A stretch of 64,000 nt of DNA from M3007 sp044224705. GTDB taxonomy: Bacteria; Bacteroidota; Bacteroidia; Chitinophagales; Saprospiraceae. A program made the position numbers and the translations under genes. The DNA lies in contig JBGAJY010000001.1 in the NCBI GenBank assembly GCA_044224705.1, positions 62,001 through 126,000 on the forward strand. Reading direction: 5' to 3'. Shown here piece by piece: positions 51,067 to 61,335 of this stretch; positions within the stretch are counted from its first letter, which is position 1; each line of letters opens with the position of its first letter. Below the pieces are notes generated by a model that had not been told where the DNA came from, searched no databases, and saw nothing but the letters and a program-made list of their open reading frames with translations.

Positions 51067-53503
51067 TCAAAACGCGCTCACGGAGTCAGGGCCGATCACA
51101 TACACACTATTTCCACTGTTGGCGACAACAAAAACATAGTTGCCGTTCGGAGAGTATGCAATGTTCCTGGGCGCTCCTCCAACGCTTATGGCAGGCAGGG
51201 TTTTAAAAGGCGGTCCGCTGCTGATGTCGATCACCGACAAGGTTTCGCCGTCCATGCCACAGACCCAAACACTGCCGCCATCCGGAGCAACCGCAAGGCC
51301 TGCCACCCCATTTCCAACACTGATCGGAGGCGACAAAACGGTAAAAGGCGGCCCGCTTCTCAGATCGATGGCATATACCGAATTGTAATAGACGGAAACA
51401 AAAACAAAGTCTCCTTTCGGGGAAACGGCGAGGTTCAAAGCACTCTCTCCAAAGTGAATGGCCGGCGACAAGACTTTAAAAGGCGGTCCGCTTTTTATGT
51501 CCAGTACGGCAACCGTATTGTCATTGTTATTGGCCACAAAAGCAAAATCGCCTTTCGGAGAAAATGCCACGTCGTCCGGCTCAACCCCAACCCAGATGGC
51601 CGGCAGCACAGAAAAAGGCGGCCCGGTTCTGATGTCGATCACCGAAACGGTATTGTCCCCGAAATTGCCCACAAATACAAACTCGCCTTTCGGCGAAACG
51701 GCAATAGCGTCGGATATGGATCCGATACCGGATACGAGCGACAGGACGGAAAAAGGCGGTCCGGTTTTCAGGTCGATCACTGCCACGTCAGAGCCCAGGG
51801 AGGTGGCAACAAAGGCATAATCGCCTTTCGGCGAGACTGCAACAGCGGTGGGATTGCCCCCCACAGCGATGGTCGGCTGCAAAGCTTTGAAAGGCGGCCC
51901 GTTTTTAAGATCGATGACGGAAACACTGTTGTCATTGTAACGGCGCGCTGTGCTCGTTCTGCCCTCCGCCCTTCGCGGTCAATGCGTAATAATCATTGTT
52001 CAACAGGGGCATCGGCGGGTTGGGGATCGTCATTTTCCCGCTCAGGTTGAATGGGTTGGCGGAAAAGGCGAAAGTCACGCCGGTGGCCCCTTGCGTGTTC
52101 CATTGCAACAGCAGGCTGCCGTCGGCCTGAATGTCGCCGGTGTAAAGGGTCGCCGCCGGCGGAAAATCAATCGTTACCGTCTGCTGCAGATCGTTCAAAT
52201 CATTGCCGTAGGCATCGTAAGCCCTGCAGGTCACCAGCAAGCTCCCGCTGCACTCCACCCCGCTGAATTTCAGCGCGTAGCGGTCGTATTGAAGCGGCGG
52301 CTGCGAACCGGAATAGGGTATGGTAACGTCGGGAATATTCGGAATGACCGCCGAGCTGCTTTCCAGCACGATTTTCGACACGCCGGTCATGCTCCAGAAC
52401 AACGGAATGCTCAGCTCCTCCGAGGAACTTTTGGCCGAGATTTTCGTGATTTCGCTGGAAAAACGAATCAGGCTGGGTGCGGGCAGGTACTCTTTTGTAA
52501 TCGGCAGCACGAACAACTTGTCGTTGTACCCGGTGTGGTCGTCTTTAATAAACCCCGAAAATTGTATATGCATCAGGGTAATGCCGGGCGCAGTCTGCGA
52601 TATGACGTGATCGAATTCGAACTGAACGGCAGCGGCGGCGCCCGTACCGATCAGGTGATGGTTATTCTGATCCGGCTGCAACAGCCACACCGGATCGGTG
52701 GCATTACCGGAGGGGTCCGGATCGGTTGGGTGCCAGCCGTAGCCTTCCGCCGAGAAGGATTTTTTGCCCTTGATGTTCCAGGCCGAGCCGGCTTGCGGGG
52801 CGCTTTTGTCGGCATCGGGCGCCAGCGCGCCCGGCGTGGAGCCGTACACGAAAGACACGAATATTTTGGGCGTACCCTCCTTCCCGGGCGTGCCCGAAAA
52901 CAGCGTCTGCTCGCCTTTATTGATGATGTTCAGCAACAACCGGTTTTCGATCAGGTCGCCGCCGGACTGGGAGACGTACACGACGCCTTCGTCGCCGAGA
53001 CCCACCGAGATGTCGAGATCGACCTTGCCGGGCGACGGGGCGGCGATCAGGCTCAGGGGCATTTTCAGCCGGGCCGGGACGTTGTTGCCCGACAGACCCG
53101 TGAAATTGATTTGGACAAAACCCGCCGTCGCCTGCGTCATGCCGCTTTGCACGCCGGCGATGGAGAAAGCGAGGGCGTTGGCGTCTCCTTGTCCCCAGGT
53201 CGAAGGCGACGCATCCGTGTACGCGAGGCTCAGGGAATATTGCTTCGGCGTGAGGGTCCAGCCCGGCAGGGTGATCTTGCAGCCCGCCGGGGCCACGTCC
53301 AGCGACTGAAAAAAGATGTCCAGCACGACACCGCTCTTCAAGGCGAGGTCGCTGCCCGTGGCGTTCACGAGCCTGACGTTCAGCACGGCGGCTTCTCCGA
53401 GGTAAAAAACCGGTTGGTTGGCGGCCGGCTTCGAGTCCGGATTGAGCACGCTCAGGCAGATCGTGTCGGCGCAGGTGGCGGAATCTTTGGCGGATACGCG
53501 CAT
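51067..53503 (-). CDS. Propeller-array protein B, disrupted at blade 1
   Basis: The head and Ig-like part run from 53503 to 51932 and end early at SAPLQ-stop. The propeller continues in another frame, with a start-like codon at 51882 (reads MQPTIAVGGNPTAVAVSPKG); in-frame sequence just upstream reads DNSVSVIDLKNGPPFKAL. Compared with A and C, the segment linking the Ig-like part to the second half of blade 1 is missing, so an out-of-frame deletion of roughly 40 codons explains the break. The remaining blades 2-7 are intact and end SGNSVYVIGPDSVSAF. It could be expressed as two polypeptides, or be a pseudogene. Head subtype I. Confidence 0.85.
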
Positions 53504-53539
53504 GGTCGGGCAATTGTTTTCAAAACGGTTTTAAAAAAA

Positions 53540-56080
53540 TCAGAAAGCGCTCACGGAAACGAGCCCTACGACAGCCACAGATTCTCCGTCCCATTTGGCT
53601 ACGAAAGCGTAGTCGCCTGTGGGCGAAACAGCAAGCCCTTGCGGTTGATTGACCACATCGATGTCGGGAGGTACGACTTTAAAAGTCGGCCCGTCCCCGA
53701 TTTCAATCACCGACACCGATCTGCCAACGCTATTGCTCACATAAACATGATTACCACCGGGATCCACCCCAACGCCCGAAGGTTGTCCTCCGACATTGAT
53801 TGTCGACAGCACCTTAAATGGCGGCCCGCTTCTTACATCGATCGCCGACACGGTGTTGTCAATGACATTAGCCACAAAAGCAAAGTCCCCTTTTGGAGAA
53901 AAAGCAACGGCGATAGGTTGTGTCCCGACGCCAATGGTCGTCGGCAGAACGTTGAAGGGCGGTCCGTTTCTTATATCGATCACCGATACCGAGTGATCAA
54001 TATAGTTGGGGACGAAAACATAATCGCCTTTTGGAGAGACCGCAATGGATTGAGGCTGTTTTCCAACACCGATTGTTGAAAGGACTGAAAAAGGCGGCCC
54101 GTTTCCCACATCGATGACAGACACGGTATTGTCTTGTGAATTAGAGACAAAAGCGTAGTCGCCTTTCGGAGAAAATGCAAGTCCCCAGGGTTGATTTCCA
54201 ACGCCGATTGCCTGCGGCAAAACCTTGAAAGGGGGACCGTTTCCTACATCGATGACGGATAAATTGGCCCCGTACAAATTGCCCGTAAAAGCAAAGTCGC
54301 CTTTGGGCGATACCGCAATGGAGTACGGCTGATTGCCAACGTTGATTTCCGGCGCCACGACCGTAAAAGGCGGCCCGTTTCCTGTGTCGATGGCTGACAC
54401 AAAATCGTTATCGGAGTTGGCCACAAAAACATAATCGCCCTTCGGAGAAGCGGCTATACAGGCGGCACTCTCCCCCGCCCCGTCAATACCTGGGAAACTC
54501 CCGAACTTTTGAACTTGAAACATGCATGGCCCGCTGTTCTCGCCCGGCCCGGCCCCGTTGGCGATCAGAGCGTAATAGGGATTGTTGAGCAAGGGCTGCC
54601 CCGATGGAAGCGGGATGGCTACCGACCCGTTCGCGTCGTATTTTGTGGAAAAAATTGTGACCCCCATGGCGCCCTCGGTTTTCCATCTCAAAAGCATCTT
54701 GCCATCCATTGACAGTTCACCGGTATAAGCGGTAACGATGGGGGGAAAATCGAACTCGATGATCTGTTGCAGATCATTTATAGGGTTGTTGTTCACATCA
54801 TAAGCCCGGCAGGTGATCAACAGGCTCCCGCTCAGTTCGACGCCCTGAAATTTGAGCACGTACTGGCCGTATTGTAGCGGCGGCTGCGGGCTGGGATACG
54901 ATAGGGGAACGTCCGGGATGTTCGGCGTGACCGTGGAGCTGCTTTCCAGGACAATTTTCGACACCCCGGTCATACGCCAAAACAATGGAATGCTGACCTC
55001 CTGCGACATGCTGTGGATCGAGATTTTAGTGACCTGGCTGGAAAAACGGATCAGTCCGGGCGCGGGAAGGTACTCCTTCGAAATCGGCACGATGAACAAC
55101 CTGTCGTTGTACGAGGTGCGGTCGTCTTTTTGAAATCCGGTAAACAGTACGGACATCAGCGTAACGCCGGGCAACTGCGAAATGACCTCGTCGAATTCAA
55201 ATTGAATGGCGGCCGAATCGCCCGTTCCGATCAGTTTGCTGTTCGTCTGATCCGGTTGCAGCACCCAGACCGGGTCGGTGGGTTTGGCAGTAGAATCCGG
55301 ATTGGTCACCGCCCAGTCGTTGCCTTCCGAGATGGCTTCCTTGCCCTTGATGTTCCAGGCCGAGCCGGCTTGCGGGGCGTTTTTGTCGGCGTCGGGAGCC
55401 AGGGCGCCGGCTGTGGAGCCGTACACGAAAGAAACTTTTATGTCAGGATTGCCACGATGCCCGGGGGTACCCGTAAACAGCGCCTCCTTGCCCATGTTGA
55501 CCACGTTCAGCAAAAGCTTGTTGGTGACCGGATCGTTGCCCGGCTGCGGAACGTAAATGATGCCGCCATCGGCGAGGCCTACTGCAATATCGAGATCGGC
55601 CTTGCCTGGTGAAAGTGCGGCGATCAGGCCCAGGGGCATTTTCAACCGCGCAGGAATGTTGCTGCCCGAGAAGCCGGAGAAGCTGATTTGTAAAAAACCG
55701 GCCGCCGCCTGCGTCAGGCTGCTTTGCACGCCGGTGATCTGAAAGGCGAGGGCATTGGCCTCGCCCTGGCCCCAGATCGCGGGCGAGCCGGCCGTGTAGG
55801 CGAGGTCCAGAGAGTATTGCTTCGGCGTGAGGGCCCAGCCCGGCAGGTCGATCTTGCAGGCGACCAGGTTGACGTCCAAAGACAGGAAAAAGATATCCAG
55901 CGCCGCGCCGCCCTTCAAGGCGAGGTCGCTGCCCGTGGCGTTCACCAGCCTGACGTTCAGCGCGGCGGCCTCTCCCAGATAAAATACCGGCTGGTTGGCG
56001 GCCGGCTTCGAGTCCGGATTGAGCACGCTCAGACAAATTGAGTCGGCGCAGGTGGCGGAATTTTTTACCGGTTTGCTCAT
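53540..56080 (-). CDS. Propeller-array protein C, intact
   Basis: 846 residues. Head MSKPVKNSATCADSICLSVLN (subtype I), Ig-like middle, then seven regular blades such as NQPWGLAFSPKGDYAFVSN and TQPIAVAFSPKGDFAFVAN. It ends KWDGESVAVVGLVSVSAF. This is the clearest complete propeller in the array and the best template for the family. No signal peptide, lipobox or T9SS domain. A larger gap (137 bases) separates it from D upstream. Confidence 0.93.
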   Translation of the reverse strand: MSKPVKNSATCADSICLSVLNPDSKPAANQPVFYLGEAAALNVRLVNATGSDLALKGGAALDIFFLSLDVNLVACKIDLPGWALTPKQYSLDLAYTAGSPAIWGQGEANALAFQITGVQSSLTQAAAGFLQISFSGFSGSNIPARLKMPLGLIAALSPGKADLDIAVGLADGGIIYVPQPGNDPVTNKLLLNVVNMGKEALFTGTPGHRGNPDIKVSFVYGSTAGALAPDADKNAPQAGSAWNIKGKEAISEGNDWAVTNPDSTAKPTDPVWVLQPDQTNSKLIGTGDSAAIQFEFDEVISQLPGVTLMSVLFTGFQKDDRTSYNDRLFIVPISKEYLPAPGLIRFSSQVTKISIHSMSQEVSIPLFWRMTGVSKIVLESSSTVTPNIPDVPLSYPSPQPPLQYGQYVLKFQGVELSGSLLITCRAYDVNNNPINDLQQIIEFDFPPIVTAYTGELSMDGKMLLRWKTEGAMGVTIFSTKYDANGSVAIPLPSGQPLLNNPYYALIANGAGPGENSGPCMFQVQKFGSFPGIDGAGESAACIAASPKGDYVFVANSDNDFVSAIDTGNGPPFTVVAPEINVGNQPYSIAVSPKGDFAFTGNLYGANLSVIDVGNGPPFKVLPQAIGVGNQPWGLAFSPKGDYAFVSNSQDNTVSVIDVGNGPPFSVLSTIGVGKQPQSIAVSPKGDYVFVPNYIDHSVSVIDIRNGPPFNVLPTTIGVGTQPIAVAFSPKGDFAFVANVIDNTVSAIDVRSGPPFKVLSTINVGGQPSGVGVDPGGNHVYVSNSVGRSVSVIEIGDGPTFKVVPPDIDVVNQPQGLAVSPTGDYAFVAKWDGESVAVVGLVSVSAF

Positions 56081-56139
56081 GTTCGGACGGGTGTTTTTTA
56101 TGAGGCGGTTGGAGGGTTGTTCCTGTGTCCTGATTTTTC

Positions 56140-56205
56140 ACCGCGAAGGCGCCGAGTCACAAAGCAGGCGCAGCGAATTTCTTTGCGTCTTGGCGACTTT
56201 GCGGT
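56140..56205. repeat. Imperfect inverted repeat in the C/D gap
   Basis: Arms 56140-56164 and 56181-56205 of 25 bases with several mismatches, of a type (accgcgaagg / gactttgcggt) often seen as a short intergenic palindrome. It is unique within the array. Confidence 0.6.
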
Positions 56206-56217
56206 GCAAAAGAAAAA

Positions 56218-58734
56218 TCAGAAAGCGCTCACGGAACTCGGTTGTACAATAGTGAGCGTTGCATTTGCGTCGTGTGTGATAAAAAGGGTTCCATCTTTGG
56301 AAAAAGCCATATTTAAAACCTTGCCATTGGAGTCGGACAGCGTTTGAACAGTCTTAAAAGACGGATCGCTGCTAATCTGCATCACCTCGATAACCCCGTC
56401 GTGAGCCGTAAAAAGAAAACGCCCGTCGGGAGAAATCGCCAGGCTATCGCATGGGCCTTGCAGGATCGTTTCGATCTGAAACGGAGGGTTTCCGTTGATG
56501 TCGACCACGTAAATACCATCAGCATCCTGTATAAAAACCTTTTTGCAGCCTGCTCCTACTTTCAGGTCAATCGGAGAAAAAGAACTGGGAGGTATCAAAG
56601 TTTGCACGACCCGAAAAGGAGGGCCGTTTTTGATGGAGATCACCGAAAACGAACTTTCACTGGTAGAAATATTTGCCGTAAAAAGGTATTGACCGTCAGG
56701 AGAGCACCCAAGGCCCCGCAAGTCAGACCCGGCGCCGGTGATCGGCTCAAGTATGGCAAAAGGCGGCGTGCTGTCGGTTTGAACGACGCCTATCTCTCCG
56801 GAATTTCCGCCCGTCGCGAAAACATAGCGCTCATCATTTGAAACGGCGATATACCCATAGGCGAATTGGTCGCCAAGTTGAACCGTCGCCACAACCGGGA
56901 AATTGGGTGCATTGCTGAGGTCGATTACCGACAGGATACCGGACATCAGGCCCGAAGCAAACAAATGCCGCCCTTGCGGCGCAGTCGCCAAATCTCCGGG
57001 ATATGGGCCAACCGGGATCGGCGAAGCCAGGGCCCGGTACGGCGGAGTGGCTTCAACAACGCTGATGCTGCTTCCGTTAAAGATCGACGCAAATACATAC
57101 TTGCCATTCGGAGAAACCGCCAGCCCCTCCCCCCAACCCGGCACCTCGACCGGATTGCCGTAAAGGCTGAACGCAGTGCTTTTTGAAAAAATACAAGGGT
57201 CACTATTCTCATTCGGTCCGTTCGCAATCAAGGCGTAATAGGCATTGTTCAGCAAAGGCGCCGAAGGCGCGGGCGAAATCACCGTGTGCCCGTTCGCCGC
57301 ATACACATTGGAAAAAATCGTCACCGCCGTGGCGCCCTCCGTCGTCCATTGCAGCAGCAAACTGCCGTCCAACTGAATTTCCCCCGTGTAGGCCGTCACC
57401 ACCGGCGGGAAATTGATGTCGACCGTTTGCTGCAAATCGTTCAAAAAATTGTCGTTCGCATCGTAGGCCGAGCAGGTGATCAGCAGGCTGCCACTGTGCG
57501 CAACACCCTGAAAATCCAGTGCGTACTGACCAAATTGCAAGGCCGGCTGCGGACTTGGATAAGGAATGTGCACGTCCGGAAGATTCAAGCCGGGAATGTC
57601 GTCCGAGTAAAAACTCAGCTTCACTTTCGACACGCCCGTCATGCTCCACTGCAGCGGAAATTGTACCGGCTGACTCGAACGGCTGATCGTAACCTTGCTC
57701 ACGGTACTGGAAAAACGGATCAGCCCAGGGGAGGGCAAAGTTTGTTTTTCAATCGCCAGCACGAACAACTGGTCGTTATAGAGCGTGTTGTCGTCTTTTT
57801 TGAAGCCCGACAATTGCACGTACATGAGCGTCACGCCGGGCTGCGTCTGCGAAATGATCTGGTCAAACTCAAACTGCACGGCGGCCGAATCCCCCGTGCC
57901 GATCAGCCGGCTGTTGGTCGGTGCGGGCGTCAGCAGCCACACCGGGTCGGTGGCCGCGCCCGAGGCGCTGGGATTCGTCACCGCCCAGTCGTTGCCCTGG
58001 CCGGCGCTCACCTTGCCGCTGATGTTCCAGGCCGAACCGCTTTGCGGGGCGCTTTTGTCCGCATCGGGAGCCAGCGCGCCAGGTGTTGTGCCGTACACGA
58101 AGGATACCGCGATTTGCGGTTGGCCCTGCTGCCCCGGCGTGCCCGAAAACAGCGGCTGCGCGCCCTGGTTGATCACGTTCAGCAGCAGCCGGTTGGTGAC
58201 CAGGCTGCCGTTCGGCTGCGACACGTAAATGATCCCGCCGTCGGCGAGGTCCAGCGAAAGGTCCAGCGATGCGTTGCCGGGTTTCGGCGCGGCCATCAGG
58301 TTCAGGGGCGTTTTGAGGCGGCCGGGCACGTTTTGACCCGTCAGGCCCGAAAAATTGATTTGGAAAAAACCCGCCGTGGCCTGCGTCAGGCTGCTTTGCA
58401 CGCCGCTGATCTGGAACTGGAGGGCGTTGAAGTCGCCCTGGCCCCACTGGCTTGCGCCGCCGGTGTAGGTCAGCGTGAGCGAATAAGCGCCGGAGCTGAA
58501 CGTCCAGCCCGGCAGGTCGATGCGGCATGCGGAGAGACCGACATTCAGGCTGAGGAAGAAAATATCCAGTTTGGCGCCCTGCAGGGCGATGTCGGCGCCC
58601 GTGGCGTTCACGAGTTTGATGTCCAGCACGGCCGACTGGCCAAGGTAAAAATCGGCCTGGTGCGTGGCGTCGTTTTGCACGCTCAGACAGATCGTATCGA
58701 CGCAGGTGGCGGAATCTTTAACGAGTTTGCTCAT
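56218..58734 (-). CDS. Propeller-array protein D, intact, diverged propeller
   Basis: 838 residues. Head subtype II: MSKLVKDSATCVDTICLSVQN and ATHQADFYLGQSAVLD replace the NPDSKPAANQPVFYLGEAA form of subtype I. The Ig-like part is followed by about seven blades less regular than in A-C, with SPNGKYVFASIFNG, APQGRHLFASGLM and SPDGQYLFTANIS. It ends NATLTIVQPSSVSAF. The head and Ig-like DNA is nearly identical to E over long stretches. Confidence 0.92.
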   Translation of the reverse strand: MSKLVKDSATCVDTICLSVQNDATHQADFYLGQSAVLDIKLVNATGADIALQGAKLDIFFLSLNVGLSACRIDLPGWTFSSGAYSLTLTYTGGASQWGQGDFNALQFQISGVQSSLTQATAGFFQINFSGLTGQNVPGRLKTPLNLMAAPKPGNASLDLSLDLADGGIIYVSQPNGSLVTNRLLLNVINQGAQPLFSGTPGQQGQPQIAVSFVYGTTPGALAPDADKSAPQSGSAWNISGKVSAGQGNDWAVTNPSASGAATDPVWLLTPAPTNSRLIGTGDSAAVQFEFDQIISQTQPGVTLMYVQLSGFKKDDNTLYNDQLFVLAIEKQTLPSPGLIRFSSTVSKVTISRSSQPVQFPLQWSMTGVSKVKLSFYSDDIPGLNLPDVHIPYPSPQPALQFGQYALDFQGVAHSGSLLITCSAYDANDNFLNDLQQTVDINFPPVVTAYTGEIQLDGSLLLQWTTEGATAVTIFSNVYAANGHTVISPAPSAPLLNNAYYALIANGPNENSDPCIFSKSTAFSLYGNPVEVPGWGEGLAVSPNGKYVFASIFNGSSISVVEATPPYRALASPIPVGPYPGDLATAPQGRHLFASGLMSGILSVIDLSNAPNFPVVATVQLGDQFAYGYIAVSNDERYVFATGGNSGEIGVVQTDSTPPFAILEPITGAGSDLRGLGCSPDGQYLFTANISTSESSFSVISIKNGPPFRVVQTLIPPSSFSPIDLKVGAGCKKVFIQDADGIYVVDINGNPPFQIETILQGPCDSLAISPDGRFLFTAHDGVIEVMQISSDPSFKTVQTLSDSNGKVLNMAFSKDGTLFITHDANATLTIVQPSSVSAF

Positions 58735-58770
58735 GCTCGGACAGGTGTTTTCGAATCAGTTTTAAAAAAA

Positions 58771-61319
58771 TCAAAACGCGCTCACGGAACTCGGTCGCGC
58801 TACGTAAAGCCCGACATTATTCGGCGTGTTCGTATTAGCCAGGAAAAAATACAAGGCATCGTCGCCGGCATAGGAACCCGCCAGCGCGGTAGCCGTGTCG
58901 CCCTGGTCGGCGATGGTTTGCACGATCTGAAAAGGCGGCGTACCTGCAACATCGATTTCCTTTACGTCGTTCGGGCCGACCCCGAAAAGGCGTTGCCCAT
59001 CGGGCGAAAGGGCCAGGCTCTCGGCATTGGCCGGAATCGTTTGCGTGTTTTGAAAAGGCGGATCCCCGCTGACATCGAGCATCAGCACAGTGAATTGGGA
59101 AGGCGCCAGGCTGTTGCTGAAAAACACCTGTTCGCCCCCCGGCACGGAGGCCATGGCCATCGGGTAAAAACTCTCCGGGGTAAATGTCTGCACCAGGCTA
59201 AAATTCGGGGCATTCTGAATATCAATCACATAGACGGCGTGATTTCCCAGGTTGGCAACGAGCAGGTACCGGCCGGCGGCGGACAAGCCCATACCGCAAT
59301 TGTTCGAGCCCACCCCGCCGATCGGGTCGAGTATCCTGAAAGGCGGATTGCTGTCGATCTGGATGACGGTCAGCGCGCTTGAATTTTGATCTCCCAGAAA
59401 AATAAATCGCTCGTCCGGCGAAACCTGAAAAGTGCCGTCGGAGGAAAAATTACTGTCCAGTTGCACCGTTTGCAAAATTGGGAATGAGGGCGCTTTGGAC
59501 GTGTCAATCACCGACATGACCGTCTGTTGCTGCCCTGCCAAAACAAATAGATACTGCCTCCGCTTCGCAATTCCCAAGGCGCACGGAGTATCGCCCACGG
59601 GTATCGTTTCAGACAACAGCTGGTAAGGCGGATTTGCATTCACCTGCACCACCCATAGATTGCTGTCGTTGATATTTGTTGCAAAAACATAGTTTCCGTC
59701 CGGAGAAACAATGGCGCCGTAAGCCCCGGTCAATGCAACTGCCGTATCCAGCCAGGCAAACTTTTTACCTTTTGAAAAAACAACCGGCTGGCTGTTCTCA
59801 TTGGGCCCGTTGGCGGTCAGGGCGTAATAAACATTGTTCAGCAAAGGCGGCGCTGGGGCGGGCGAAATCACCGCCTGCCCGTTTGACGCATAGAGATTGG
59901 ATAAAATCGTCACTGCCGTGGCGCCTTCGGTGGTCCATTGCAGCAGCAAACTGCCGTCCAACTGAATTTCGCCCGTGTAGGAGGTCACCACCGGCGGAAA
60001 ATCGATGTTGACCGTCTGCTGCAGGTCGTTCAGAAAATTGTCGTTCGCATCGTAGGCCGAGCAGGTGATCAGCAGGCTGCCACTGTGCGCAACACCCTGA
60101 AAATCCAGTGCGTATTGACCAAATTGCAAGGCCGGTTGCGGACTTGGATAAGGAATATGCACGTCCGGAAGAGTCAAGCCGGGAATGTCGTCCGAGTAAA
60201 AACTCAGCTTCACTTTCGACACGCCCGTCATGCTCCATTGCAGCGGAAATTGCACCTGCTGACTCGAACGGCTGATCGACACCTCGCTCACCATACTGGA
60301 AAACCGGATCAGGCCGGGCGACGGCAAAGGCTCTTTGGTAATCGCCAGCACGAACAACTGGTCGTTGTAGAGCGTGTTGTCGTCTTTTTTGAAGCCCGAC
60401 AATTGCACGTACATGAGCGTCACGCCGGGCTGCGTCTGCGAAATGATCTGGTCAAATTCAAACTGCACGACGGCATGCTGGCCCGTGCCGATCAGCGGGC
60501 TGTTGGTCGGTGAGGGCGTCAGCAGCCACACCGGGTCGGTGGCCGCGCCCGAGGCGCTGGGATTCGTCACCGCCCAGTCGTTGCCCTGGCCGGCGCTCAC
60601 CTTGCCGCTGATGTTCCAGGCCGAACCGCTTTGCGGGGCGCTTTTGTCCGCATCGGGAGCCAGCGCGCCAGGTGTTGTGCCGTACACGAAGGATACCGCG
60701 ATTTGCGGTTGGCCCTGCTGCCCCGCCGTGCCCGAAAACAGCGGTTGCGCGCCCTGATTGATCACGTTCAACAGCAGCCGGTTGGTGACCAGGCTGCCGT
60801 TCGGCTGCGACACGTAAATGATCCCGCCGTCGGCGAGGTCCAGCGAAAGGAATCAGCGATGCGTTGCCGGTTTCGGCGCGGCCATCAGGTTCAGCGGCGT
60901 TTTGAGGCGGCCGGGTACGTTTTGACCCGACAGGCCCGAAAAATTGACCTGGAAAAAACCCGCCGTGGCCTGCGTCAGGCTGCTTTGCACGCCGCTGATC
61001 TGGAACTGGAGGGCGTTGAAGTCGCCCTGGCCCACTGGCTTGCGCCGCCGTGTAGGTCAGCGTGAGCGAATAGGCGCCGGCGCTGAACGTCCAGCCCGGC
61101 AGGTCGATGCGGCATGCGGAGAGACCGACATTGAGGCTGAGGAAGAAAATATCCAGTTTGACGCCTTGCAGGGCGATGTCGGCGCCCGTAGCGTTCACGA
61201 GTTTGATGTCCAGCGCGGCCGACTGGCAAGGTAAAATCGGCCTGGTGCGTGGCGTCGTTCTGCACGCTCAAACAGATCGTATCGACGCAGGTGGCGGAAT
61301 TTTTAATTGTTTTGCTCAT
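58771..61319 (-). CDS. Propeller-array protein E with clustered frameshifts in the head
   Basis: The start at 61319 reads MSKTIKNSATCVDTICLSVQN, head subtype II. Between about 60849 and 61245 the frame changes several times through one-base differences from D (missing bases in short runs near 60870, 61030, 61050, 61225 and 61240, and an extra base near 60850). From about 60840 onward the Ig-like part and propeller are open to the end (NTPNNVGLYVARPSSVSAF). The blades are of the irregular D-like type. It is either a pseudogene or an error-rich consensus; the latter fits the homopolymer pattern. Confidence 0.8.
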
Positions 61320-61335
61320 GTTTTTGGCAAATATT

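Noticed and set aside
51950..54079. Long plus-strand ORFs opposite the propeller array (also 57286-59382 and 59938-60513)
   Set aside because: They mirror the repeated genes on the other strand and repeat with them; the composition is Arg/His/Val-rich shadow type.
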